5,727 nt of DNA, from positions 1 through 5,727 of the forward strand of contig VBAN01000329.1 of assembly GCA_005882445.1 (NCBI GenBank), given 5' to 3'. Within the stretch, counting starts at the first letter, position 1; each line of letters starts with the position of its first letter. The notes under the pieces are model-generated. The model had not been told where the DNA came from. It searched no databases and saw only the letters and a program-made list of their open reading frames with translations. Source of the stretch: Candidatus Segetimicrobium genomatis (GTDB lineage: Bacteria > Sysuimicrobiota > Sysuimicrobiia > Sysuimicrobiales > Segetimicrobiaceae). A program made the position numbers and the translations under genes. Shown in pieces: positions 1-5,727 of the stretch.

Positions 1-935
1 AACAGCAAGCCGAAGGTGAGCGCGTGGAGCAGCGAGATGGGCGATTGAATGTGGAGCGGCGCGGTCTCCATGTCCTTGACGTGGATGCGGCTGGTGGCGA
101 CGACGCTGGCCAGCAGCATCAGGGCCACCGACATCCATCCGTAGGTCAGCGCCTGGCTCGCGAAGATCCCGAGGATCAGGCCGTTGCGGATCAGCATCGC
201 GCTGTTGGCGGTCAGCATCCCGAGGAGGGCGAAGACCGACAGGCGGGCGGGGTCGCTGCGCGCGCGGCTGGCCAGCTCGGCCACCGTGGCTGTGCTGTTG
301 ACCAGCCCGCCGAGGAGCCCGGTCCACCGGATGCCCCGGGTGCCGTAGATCCGGAGCAAGACATAGTTCGTGAAGGCGATCCCCGAGATGACGAGCACCA
401 CGGTCCAGGCGGCCCGCAGGTCGATCAGGTGCAGGGGGTCGATCGTGCCGAACGGCAGCAGCTGGTAGACGACGATCGCCATCAGCCCCAGGATGATCGC
501 ACTCCGGATCTCCTCGATCTTCACCGCCCCGGCGAACCGGACCATTTCCGACTTCCAGGCCAGCAGCCCGGTCAGGACGATCCCGCATGCCGCGGCCACC
601 AGCAGCTGCCCTTCGCTGACGAGGATCCCCAGGACTGCCGTGGCGAGGAGCGCGACGGTGGTCGTTGTCTCCAACGACCGGTCCTTGACGAAGCTGCGCC
701 AGTTGATCAGCGTGATGAGGGGGATGAGGGCCGCCATCAGGATGTAGCTGGCGATTGGCGAGATCTGCCACGACAGCGTGGAGGCCAGGGACACGATCGA
801 GAACGTGCGGACGCCGACTTCCTTGTGCGCCCACTCGCGCTCCAGGCCGATCATCATGCCGATCGCCAGCGAGATGGCGACGCGCTCCATGAAGAAGAGA
901 AACTCGGTGTTGACGTTGATCGGGGGGGCCGGCAT
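1..935 (-). CDS. MgtC/SapB-DUF4010 family integral membrane protein (3' end cut off by the window)
   Basis: This gene is read from the minus strand; 311 codons are present and the frame stays open to the window edge, so the C-terminus is missing. I see the MgtC/SapB hallmark GLEREW at residues 30-35, followed by a GVRTFSIVSL stretch (41-50). Further on is the DUF4010 signature GLLGGLVNSTATV at about 206-218, preceded by NYVLLRIYGTRG (190-201). Many hydrophobic segments (about 17-30, 62-78, 94-106, 110-126, 145-160, 176-194, 234-258, 265-281) indicate a polytopic inner-membrane protein. Members with both domains are usually a little over 400 residues, so roughly 100 are probably lost. Function is poorly defined in the family; MgtC relatives are linked to magnesium limitation and stress, but no substrate can be assigned. 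The ATG at 935 is chosen because GAGG (943-946) lies 7 nt upstream, overlapping the stop codon of the MFS gene. With a 9-nt gap this suggests translational coupling. Confidence 0.88.
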   Translation of the reverse strand, partial: MPAPPINVNTEFLFFMERVAISLAIGMMIGLEREWAHKEVGVRTFSIVSLASTLSWQISPIASYILMAALIPLITLINWRSFVKDRSLETTTTVALLATAVLGILVSEGQLLVAAACGIVLTGLLAWKSEMVRFAGAVKIEEIRSAIILGLMAIVVYQLLPFGTIDPLHLIDLRAAWTVVLVISGIAFTNYVLLRIYGTRGIRWTGLLGGLVNSTATVAELASRARSDPARLSVFALLGMLTANSAMLIRNGLILGIFASQALTYGWMSVALMLLASVVATSRIHVKDMETAPLHIQSPISLLHALTFGLL

Positions 936-944
936 GCGGGCGCC

Positions 945-2116
945 TCAGTGGACCTGCAGGGGCAGGCTGCGTGTGGCGGCGAGGAGCGAGACCCCGGCGG
1001 TCACCAGCAGGGCCAGGGCGGCGCTCAAATAGGGCAGGCTGATGCCGGCGTGGTAGACGGCGCCTCCCCAGGCGGGGCCCACGATCCGGCCCATGCTGTC
1101 GAAGGAGTCCATGATGCCGATCGAAAGCCCCTGGCCGGCCGGCGTGCGCTTCGAGATCAGCGACGCGACGGACGGCCGCATCAAGGCATGCCCGGCGCCG
1201 GTGATCGCCGCGTACAGCGCGAGAGTCGCCAGATCGTGGGTGGACATGATCAGGAGATACCCAACTGCGGCGATGAGCAGTCCTGCCTGGACCAGCCGGT
1301 CCTCGCCCCACCGGTGGATGAGGCGCCCGACCAGCACCCCGAGGATGGCGGCCTGCACGAGCCCGACGACGACGAACACGATCCCGATCGCGCCGGCCCC
1401 GCCGGCGGCGCTCAGGTGCAGCCGGTCCTGGGCGAACAGCGCATACGTCGCCTCGAGCCCGGCCAGGGCGAACGCCCCCACCAGGGTGACGACGTAGAAG
1501 AACGCCAGCGGCCCTGCCAGGGCCAGCCGGACCGCGTCGATTCGAGACGGGCGGTGCGCCGGGGAGGCGCGCCGGGCCGGCTCCGGGAGCGCTCCCCAGC
1601 TCAGGAGCAGGGTGAGGAGCGCGAGGCCCGCCCCGACGAAGAACGGGAGCGCGAGGTGCCGGTGTCCCAAGATGCCGCCGATCCCCGGGCCGATGGTGAA
1701 TCCGAGCCCCATCGCCGCTCCCATCATGCCCATGGCCCCGCCGCGCTGCTCTTCGCTCGTTGTGTCGGCGACATAGGCCATCGCGGTGGGCAGGGTGGCC
1801 GCGCTCAGGATTCCTCCGAGGATCCGGGCCAGGAACAGCTCCCAGACCTGGTGCGAGAGACCGAAGATGACGAACGAGACGGCGTAGCCGAGCAGTCCCA
1901 GGACGAAGATGGGTTTCCGCCCGATCCGGTCGCTCGCGGCTCCCCACAGGGGGGCGCAGAGAAACTGCATGACCGCGTAGCTGGTGGCCAGCAGGCCGAT
2001 CTGGAACGGCGTCGCGCCCACCTCCCGCGCGTAGAACTGCAGGACCGGGAGCAGATGAACACGGCCAGGAAGAGGACGGCCAGGCCGCGCCGGCCGACTT
2101 GGGGCGTTTGGGACAT
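945..2116 (-). CDS. MFS transporter, DHA1 drug-efflux type, with an apparent frameshift in the first membrane helix
   Basis: This is a major facilitator superfamily inner-membrane transporter, probably a proton-coupled drug or metabolite exporter. The main frame is open from 2054 down to the stop at 945. Counting from a GTG at 2021, it shows motif A (GAASDRIGRKP, residues 27-37), a motif-B-like arginine in LFLARILGG (about 62-70), and motif C, GLGFTIGPGIGG (105-116), which is typical of drug:H+ antiporters. Hydrophobic helices continue to the end, with a hydrophilic central loop at about 145-165. The natural start appears to be the ATG at 2116, behind AGGAGG with 5-nt spacing. It encodes MSQTPQVGRRGLAVLFLAVFI, a normal MFS N-terminus, but in another frame. 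The frames meet near 2054-2056, and downstream the protein resumes as LLPVLQFYAREVGATPFQIG. About 7-8 residues of helix 1 are missing, so this is a recent mutation or a sequence error. A start at GTG 2021 would lose helix 1 and has no spaced Shine-Dalgarno site. Substrate unknown. Confidence 0.85.
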
Positions 2117-2121
2117 GAAGG

Positions 2122-2127
2122 CCTCCT
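2122..2127 (-). promoter_or_regulatory. Shine-Dalgarno site that sets the MFS start
   Basis: AGGAGG on the minus strand lies 5 nt upstream of the ATG at 2116-2114. It argues that translation begins in the upstream frame, which is why the frame break near 2055 matters. Confidence 0.8.
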
Positions 2128-2143
2128 GTTCGAAACGGACTCC

Positions 2144-2173
2144 ATTATCCGCGCGGAATGTCGGGAATGTCAA
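2144..2173 (-). promoter_or_regulatory. Sigma70-type promoter for the MFS-MgtC unit
   Basis: On the minus strand a perfect -35 box TTGACA (2173-2168) is followed after 18 nt by GATAAT (2149-2144). Transcription would begin near 2136-2138, giving a short leader of about 20 nt before the MFS ATG. The -35 box is the left arm of the palindrome shared with the divergent tRNA promoter. Confidence 0.7.
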
Positions 2174-2187
2174 GGCGCGCCTTGACA
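2168..2187. repeat. Perfect 20-bp palindrome holding two divergent -35 boxes
   Basis: TGTCAAGGCGCGCCTTGACA is identical to its reverse complement. Its outer six bases on each side are TTGACA read outward, forming the -35 elements of the MFS promoter (minus) and the tRNA-Asn promoter (plus). The two -35 boxes are only 8 bp apart, so RNA polymerase probably cannot occupy both promoters at once. It could also be an operator for a dimeric regulator; nothing in the sequence decides this. Confidence 0.8.
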
Positions 2188-2210
2188 CGGTCCGGGGGGC
2201 TTCCTACAAT
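2182..2210 (+). promoter_or_regulatory. Sigma70-type promoter of tRNA-Asn
   Basis: TTGACA (2182-2187), a 17-nt spacer and TACAAT (2205-2210) make a near-consensus promoter. The predicted start at about 2217 lies some 10 nt before the mature tRNA 5' end. A GC-rich TCCGGGGGGC stretch lies within the spacer. Confidence 0.85.
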
Positions 2211-2226
2211 CAATCGAGAAGGACGT

Positions 2227-2301
2227 TCCTCGGTAGCTCAACGGTAGAGCATCCGGCTGTTAACCGGAGGGTTGTAGGTTCGAATCCTACCCGAGGAGCC
2301 A
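2227..2301 (+). tRNA. tRNA-Asn (anticodon GUU)
   Basis: The full cloverleaf can be drawn by hand. Acceptor stem TCCTCGG (2227-2233) pairs with CCGAGGA (2291-2297), with discriminator G at 2298 and an encoded CCA at 2299-2301. The D stem is GCTC/GAGC. The anticodon stem TCCGG/CCGGA encloses loop CTGTTAA, with anticodon GTT at 2259-2261. The T arm is GTAGG TTCGAAT CCTAC. It decodes AAU/AAC as asparagine. It appears to be a single-gene transcript from the strong promoter just upstream. No clear T-tract terminator follows on this strand. Confidence 0.97.
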
Positions 2302-2400
2302 TTCATTCAGCCGATCTGGTTGACGCCTCGAGTCGCGCTTCACGTCTGGAGTGCCGGAGACGCTTCTGCGGCGCGAGGATCGTGACGCCCCCGTTGGTTG

Positions 2401-2432
2401 AAACACGAAGGGCGCCGCCGTCGGCAGCGCCC
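2401..2432 (-). terminator. Probable rho-independent terminator after the peptidase gene
   Basis: The hairpin at 2410-2432 has outer stem GGGCGC/GCGCCC, a single mismatch, then an inner 3-bp stem and a 3-nt loop. Read on the minus strand it is followed by CTTCGTGTTT, a short T-rich tail. It lies about 50 nt past the peptidase stop. The T tract is interrupted, so strength is uncertain. Confidence 0.55.
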
Positions 2433-2444
2433 CCGCGTCTTGAG

Positions 2445-2468
2445 CCGGCCGGTCCCTACCCCGGCCGG
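2445..2468. repeat. GC-rich inverted repeat downstream of the peptidase stop
   Basis: Two copies of CCGGCCGG (2445-2452 and 2461-2468) flank an 8-nt loop and can form a perfect 8-bp hairpin 12 nt beyond the peptidase stop. There is no adjacent T run. It may stabilise the mRNA 3' end or assist the terminator at 2401-2432. Confidence 0.5.
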
Positions 2469-2479
2469 GCGTCACGTGA

Positions 2480-3973
2480 TCAGTGGCTGTTCACGTATGC
2501 GATCAGATCGAGGATGAGGTTGGCCGCGTTCGGCGTGCCCAGCCCCGTCACCGGATCCCAGCCCGTGGTCGCCGGGTAGCCTGGGACCGCGGGGTTGGCC
2601 TGGTTGTTGCCGGTCGTCACATCGTAGAAATCCCTCGCGTAACTCGTGGGATCGGAGGCAATGGCGTAGAGCGCCGGGTTGATGTACCCGAGTGGCTTGC
2701 CGCCGTTCAGCTCATTGGCCACCGCGATCAGGCCCGCCCATTGCGGCGAGCCGGAGCTGGTGCCGCCGATCACGTACCAGCCGGTGTCGTTGACGTTGGT
2801 GCTGTAGCCGGGATTCGTGATGTAGATGAGCACTCCGGTGCGGCTGCTGGCCTGGATGCTGATATCCGGAACGCCGCGCCTGGCGCCGATGGGTGTGCTG
2901 CCCGCGGGCAGCACGTCCTGGAACGACGGCCTGGTGAACACGTGGCTGAATCCACCGCCGGCGTCGATCCAGCCGACCTCGCGGCCGCCCGGATTCGCCT
3001 GGCAGGTCGCCGGCGGCGAGGCGCTGTCGACGCCGAGTCCGGTCGTGGCGTTCGCGCACTCGTACGTGCCCCCCACCCCCGTGACGAGCGGGTCTGACGC
3101 GGGCCACTCCACGGTCGGGAAGGGGATCACCGTGGGGTTTTTCACCGGCGTCTTGAGGATGTTGGCGGTGCCGAAGTCACCCGAGGAGCCGAAGACGGTG
3201 ACATGGTTGGCCCGCGCCAGCTCGAAGGCGCCGCGGAGGTTTTGCAGCGCCGCGGTTCCCTGATTGAATGCCTCCTCCGCGGACGCGAAACTCTGCGAGA
3301 TGACCGACCCGAGGTGGGCGTTGATCACGTCCTGCTCGGCTTTGAAGAAGTCGGGGAAGCCCTGCACACCGAGCGTCTCGGCTGTGGGCGTGGTCACCAG
3401 GAGAATATTGGCCATCGGCGCCATGGAGTGGGCCCACTCGACATCGAGGGAGACCTCGATCGCCCAGATGCTGCGGTTTTCCTGCCCCGTGCCCTTCGAC
3501 TGGGGGGGCGGCGGATTCGTCGAGGTATTGCCCTGCTGGAGCTCGCTAAAAGTCGGGCCCGAGCACCCGGTCGGCGTGTTCTCCTCCCCGCACAGGTGCG
3601 GGAGGCCGAAGGCATTGTTGAAGACCATGAGGTCGTGGCGCACGGTCTCGCTGCCAAAGGAGTCCACGATGATGATGGTCTGGCCCTGGCCCTGGTGGTC
3701 CTCAGCCAGCAGCGGCGTAAGGTTGTACGAGTTTTGCTCGGCGGTCGGGTTGAAGCAGCGACGACCGATCGCGTTGCACTGGGTCTGCGAGGGTGGGGTT
3801 GTGCCACCGCTCACGAACTGAATGTCGCTGAAAGTCGGGTGGAACACGATAGGGTGGACCGGAGCCTGCAGCGTGGCTCCCGACCACGGCGCTGAGCCGC
3901 CTATGGAGAGTACGAGACAGAACAGCAGGGTCCCGGACACATGTGAACCGCGCCACTTGGACGCCCATTTCAT
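2480..3973 (-). CDS. Exported S53 (sedolisin) family serine-carboxyl peptidase
   Basis: The 497-residue product is a secreted endopeptidase of the sedolisin family, whose members generally work at acid pH with a Glu-Asp-Ser centre. The visible motifs match: EVSLDVEW at 173-180 supplies Glu173 and Asp177, GSSGDFG at 262-268 supplies the oxyanion Asp266, and GGTSSGSP at 403-410 supplies the nucleophile Ser406. The C-terminal calcium site is recognisable in DFYDVTTGNN (448-457, Asp451) and GWDPVTGLGTPN (471-482, Asp473). The N-terminus is a signal peptide: basic MKWASKWRGSH, a hydrophobic core at about 14-25, and likely cleavage near GSA or SGA (27-33). Cysteines 66/73, 128/137 and 306/324 could form three disulfides, as expected outside the cytoplasm. 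Unlike typical S53 enzymes, no propeptide of about 180-200 residues precedes the catalytic domain, which begins near residue 80. The ATG at 3973 is chosen for its Shine-Dalgarno site and signal peptide; the frame is open to an ATG at 4084, but that extension is Pro/Gly-rich and would bury the signal. Confidence 0.93.
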   Translation of the reverse strand: MKWASKWRGSHVSGTLLFCLVLSIGGSAPWSGATLQAPVHPIVFHPTFSDIQFVSGGTTPPSQTQCNAIGRRCFNPTAEQNSYNLTPLLAEDHQGQGQTIIIVDSFGSETVRHDLMVFNNAFGLPHLCGEENTPTGCSGPTFSELQQGNTSTNPPPPQSKGTGQENRSIWAIEVSLDVEWAHSMAPMANILLVTTPTAETLGVQGFPDFFKAEQDVINAHLGSVISQSFASAEEAFNQGTAALQNLRGAFELARANHVTVFGSSGDFGTANILKTPVKNPTVIPFPTVEWPASDPLVTGVGGTYECANATTGLGVDSASPPATCQANPGGREVGWIDAGGGFSHVFTRPSFQDVLPAGSTPIGARRGVPDISIQASSRTGVLIYITNPGYSTNVNDTGWYVIGGTSSGSPQWAGLIAVANELNGGKPLGYINPALYAIASDPTSYARDFYDVTTGNNQANPAVPGYPATTGWDPVTGLGTPNAANLILDLIAYVNSH

Positions 3974-3981
3974 GCGGGTTT

Positions 3982-3986
3982 CCTCC
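3982..3986 (-). promoter_or_regulatory. Shine-Dalgarno site that sets the peptidase start
   Basis: GGAGG, within GGGGAGGA on the minus strand, lies 8 nt upstream of the ATG at 3973. It places the signal peptide at the exact N-terminus and rules against the upstream in-frame ATG at 4084. I could not identify a convincing promoter in 3990-4150. Confidence 0.8.
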
Positions 3987-4153
3987 CCTCGAGCCTGAAC
4001 TGCCTGCGGCCTTCCGCCTGGATTCCCCGAACTCCTCCAACCAGAGAGCGGTGCCGTGCCGGGATTCAGGGTCTCTGAGGGCAAACAGGATTCGCGTGAG
4101 CCCCCACGGGGGACGGGCGCCGGAGGGGACGCGCGCTCGACGGCAATGCTGGG

Positions 4154-4191
4154 TAAAATCGGGAAGGCGCCCCGGACGCGAGGGGGCGCCT
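4154..4191 (-). terminator. Probable rho-independent terminator of the helicase gene
   Basis: On the minus strand AGGCGCCCC (4191-4183) and GGGGCGCCT (4173-4165) form a perfect 9-bp stem with a 9-nt loop, followed by TTCCCGATTTT. It begins 26 nt after the helicase stop. It separates the helicase from the peptidase downstream, suggesting they are independent transcripts. Confidence 0.7.
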
Positions 4192-4216
4192 CGACGCGAT
4201 CGTTACCCTTCAGGGT

Positions 4217-5518
4217 TTACGTGTAGATGTTCAGCGGATGGCGCTTCAGGGTCTCGCCAAACTTTTTCCGGAGCTGTTCAAACATCTCGATGTCGTACTG
4301 TCCGACGAAGGTGATGGCCGTCCCGGCGCGGCCCATGCGCGCCGTTCTCCCGACGCGGTGGACGTAGGTCTCGATGTCTTCCGGCATGTCGAAGTTGATG
4401 ACGTGGGAGATGTTCGAGAGATCCAGGCCGCGGGCGGCGACGTTCATGGCGATCAACAGGCGGGTCCGTTTCTCTTCGAACGCCCGGAGCGCCCGCAGGC
4501 GTGCCGACTCCCGCAGGCCGCCGTGGAGCACCCCAACCCCTCCCTCGCGTTCAAGCGAGCGCGCCAGCCGGTCGACGCGGTGACGGGTCCGGCGGAACAC
4601 GAGGCCCGAGGAAATCTTGTCGTCGCGCATGAGGCGCCGGAGCGCTTTGACCTTGTCCTGTTCCGCGACTTCGAGGTAAAACTGCTCGATCGAATCGACC
4701 GTCGGAAGGGGCGCCGCAATCCGCACCCAGGCTGGCGTGCGCATCCACCGCTGCGCGATCTCGTGGATCTCCGGCGAGATGGTGGCGGAGAACAGCGCGG
4801 TCTGCCGCGCCGGCGGCGTCTGGGACAGAATCTTCGACACGTCGGGGAGGAAGCCCATGTCCAGCATCCGGTCGGCCTCGTCGAGCACCATCACTGCGAC
4901 CGACCCCAGGTGGACCGTCCGCCGCTGCATGTGGTCCAGCAAACGCCCGGGGGTCGCGACCGCGATCTGCGGGCGCTGGCGCAGCTCTTCCATCTGCCGG
5001 ATGATCGAGGAACCGCCGAACAAGGCCACGACGGAGACACGCCGCTCGCGCCCCAGTGCCCGTAAGTCGTCGGCAATCTGTAGGGCGAGCTCGCGCGTGG
5101 GCGCCAGAATCAGGGCCTGAAGAGTCCGGGACGATGGATCCAGTCGCTCGACGATGGGGATCCCGTAGGCGCCGGTCTTCCCGGAGCCGGTTTCCGCCTG
5201 GCCGATCATATCCTTGCCGCCGGCCATGACCGGAATGCCTTGCTGTTGTATGGGGGTTGGCTGGTTCCATCCGAGCCGGTGTACGGCCCGTAGAGTTTCC
5301 GGGCTCAGGGCGAGCCCGCCGAACGCTGGAGAAGTCTCCGTGTGCGGTGTCAGCGCGTGTTTCGTCGCTAGAATAACAATCGCCTCCTTCGTGCTCCGGC
5401 TGATCGCCGGGTGCGGCTTTGCCGCGGGAATCGGTGCCGGCACTCTGCGCGTGTCTCGCCGGAACCTGCTCCCCACGAAGAAGGCCTGCGACACACAAGG
5501 AGGAACGCCGTCCGGCAT
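4217..5518 (-). CDS. DEAD-box ATP-dependent RNA helicase, short RhlE-like form
   Basis: This is an ATP-dependent RNA-remodelling enzyme with the two-RecA helicase core. In the 433-codon reading: Q motif PTPIQ (87-91), Walker A AETGSGKT (108-115), motif Ia PTRELA (140-145), GG (168-169), TPGR (189-192), DEAD box (213-216), SAT (244-246), LVF (306-308), ARGLD (362-366) and HRVGRTAR (387-394). Motif V reads AMNVAARGLD where ATDVAARGLD is usual. The protein stops about 40 residues after motif VI with no basic or RGG tail, so it is a minimal core enzyme; roles in ribosome assembly or mRNA decay are family-level inference. The start is doubtful. ATG 5518 lacks a spaced Shine-Dalgarno, and the first 45 or so residues are Pro/Arg-rich and unlike the family. 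A perfect AAGGAGG (5389-5383) instead precedes an in-frame ATT at 5374, which would give 385 residues beginning just before the conserved FGGLALSPE region. In-frame GTG codons at 5494, 5476 and 5443 lack good sites. Confidence 0.93.
   Translation of the reverse strand: MPDGVPPCVSQAFFVGSRFRRDTRRVPAPIPAAKPHPAISRSTKEAIVILATKHALTPHTETSPAFGGLALSPETLRAVHRLGWNQPTPIQQQGIPVMAGGKDMIGQAETGSGKTGAYGIPIVERLDPSSRTLQALILAPTRELALQIADDLRALGRERRVSVVALFGGSSIIRQMEELRQRPQIAVATPGRLLDHMQRRTVHLGSVAVMVLDEADRMLDMGFLPDVSKILSQTPPARQTALFSATISPEIHEIAQRWMRTPAWVRIAAPLPTVDSIEQFYLEVAEQDKVKALRRLMRDDKISSGLVFRRTRHRVDRLARSLEREGGVGVLHGGLRESARLRALRAFEEKRTRLLIAMNVAARGLDLSNISHVINFDMPEDIETYVHRVGRTARMGRAGTAITFVGQYDIEMFEQLRKKFGETLKRHPLNIYT
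5383..5389 (-). promoter_or_regulatory. Perfect Shine-Dalgarno in front of an ATT codon in the helicase gene
   Basis: AAGGAGG on the minus strand is followed by 8 nt and then ATT at 5374-5372, in the helicase frame. No ATG, GTG or TTG in that frame sits at a usable distance. A TTG at 5379 lies only 3 nt away in another frame and stops after three codons. Confidence 0.6.
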
Positions 5519-5550
5519 CCCCCACAGAACGCATCTATGACGACACCAAG

Positions 5551-5579
5551 ATTGTACCAGTTTGGAGGGGTGGCGTCAA
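5551..5579 (-). promoter_or_regulatory. Sigma70 promoter of the helicase, with extended -10
   Basis: On the minus strand TTGACG (5579-5574), a 17-nt spacer and TACAAT (5556-5551), preceded by TGG, form a strong extended -10 promoter. Transcription would begin near 5544, leaving only about 26 nt to the ATG at 5518 but about 170 nt to the ATT at 5374. Confidence 0.75.
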
Positions 5580-5699
5580 ATTTTCGGTGTGTCCGTGTGG
5601 AAAGGTAACAACTTCGTGAAGGCCGGCCGGTTCGGGAATGTTCAGCGCACGTCGCTGGTATAGGGATGCGGAGAGAGTGAGTGCTCCAAATCAGACAGG

Positions 5700-5727
5700 A
5701 AGGAGATGAATTCAGATGCGGAAGCTT
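5700..5727 (+). CDS. Possible start of a gene running off the right edge (MRKL...)
   Basis: AAGGAG at 5700-5705 lies 10 nt upstream of an ATG at 5716, which opens Met-Arg-Lys-Leu before the window ends. This is a common opening for exported or membrane proteins, but four codons cannot identify anything. A second ATG at 5706 in another frame (MNSDAEA) has AGGA 5 nt upstream and is an alternative. A weak extended -10 candidate, TGGTATAGG (5656-5664), lies upstream without a recognisable -35. Confidence 0.3.

Noticed and set aside
2287..2475. 62-codon minus-strand frame between the tRNA and the peptidase
   Set aside because: It overlaps the tRNA 3' end and the terminator hairpin, has no ribosome site, and its product is low-complexity.
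24..2579. Very long open reading frame on the plus strand (about 851 codons)
   Set aside because: It lies antisense to the MgtC/DUF4010 and MFS genes and runs through the tRNA gene. Its product is a low-complexity Gly/Asp/Arg/Gln-rich string with no domain, as expected for the complement of GC-rich membrane-protein genes, and it lacks a ribosome site.
3178..3190. 12-nt match to the tRNA-Asn 3' end (ACCCGAGGAGCC) inside the peptidase gene as a possible integration att site
   Set aside because: It encodes the conserved GSSGD catalytic segment, a 10-nt version also occurs near 310-319, and no integrase or mobile genes are present; it is a chance match in GC-rich DNA.
3203..3895. Plus-strand open frame opposite the S53 peptidase
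   Set aside because: It is a shadow of the peptidase gene, whose minus-strand frame has all the family motifs; the plus-strand product has no recognisable domain.
3974..4084. N-terminal extension of the peptidase to the ATG at 4084
   Set aside because: It would place 37 polar residues before a clear signal peptide, while the ATG at 3973 has a GGAGG site at proper spacing.
4551..5534. 327-codon minus-strand frame overlapping the helicase, starting close to the predicted mRNA 5' end
   Set aside because: It is a different frame from the helicase motifs and its product is Arg/Gly/Asp-rich without domain features; its ATG has no good Shine-Dalgarno site.

Overview
This is a GC-rich bacterial chromosomal window (about two thirds G+C by eye) with sigma70-type promoters, strong Shine-Dalgarno sites and ordinary housekeeping content. 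I see no phage, insertion sequence, CRISPR array or plasmid signature. The taxon cannot be fixed from the sequence. A high-GC free-living soil, sediment or groundwater bacterium would fit the S53 peptidase and the MgtC/DUF4010 protein, but that is inference.

Layout. Almost all coding is on the minus strand. From right to left along that strand: a DEAD-box RNA helicase (stop at 4217) with an extended -10 sigma70 promoter at 5551-5579 and a terminator-like hairpin at 4154-4191; an exported sedolisin-family (S53) serine-carboxyl peptidase (2480-3973) with hairpins after it at 2401-2468; then a two-gene unit of an MFS drug-efflux-type transporter (945-2116, apparently frameshifted in its first helix) and an MgtC/SapB-DUF4010 membrane protein that runs off the left edge (1-935). 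On the plus strand there is one tRNA-Asn(GUU) gene at 2227-2301 and, at the right edge, the first few codons of a possible gene after a Shine-Dalgarno sequence.

Regulatory points. The tRNA-Asn gene and the MFS/MgtC unit diverge from one compact promoter region. Their two TTGACA -35 boxes are the two arms of a perfect 20-bp palindrome (2168-2187). The helicase has its best Shine-Dalgarno sequence in front of an ATT codon, not an ATG, which suggests either an AUU start with a leader of about 170 nt or a start misread in the sequence.

The genes do not form one pathway. The MFS and MgtC/DUF4010 genes are a likely translationally coupled pair of inner-membrane proteins. The peptidase and helicase look like independent transcription units. 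I do not see convincing evidence of a novel multi-gene system. The observations most worth checking are the helicase start, the transporter frameshift, the palindromic divergent promoter and the apparent absence of a propeptide in the peptidase.
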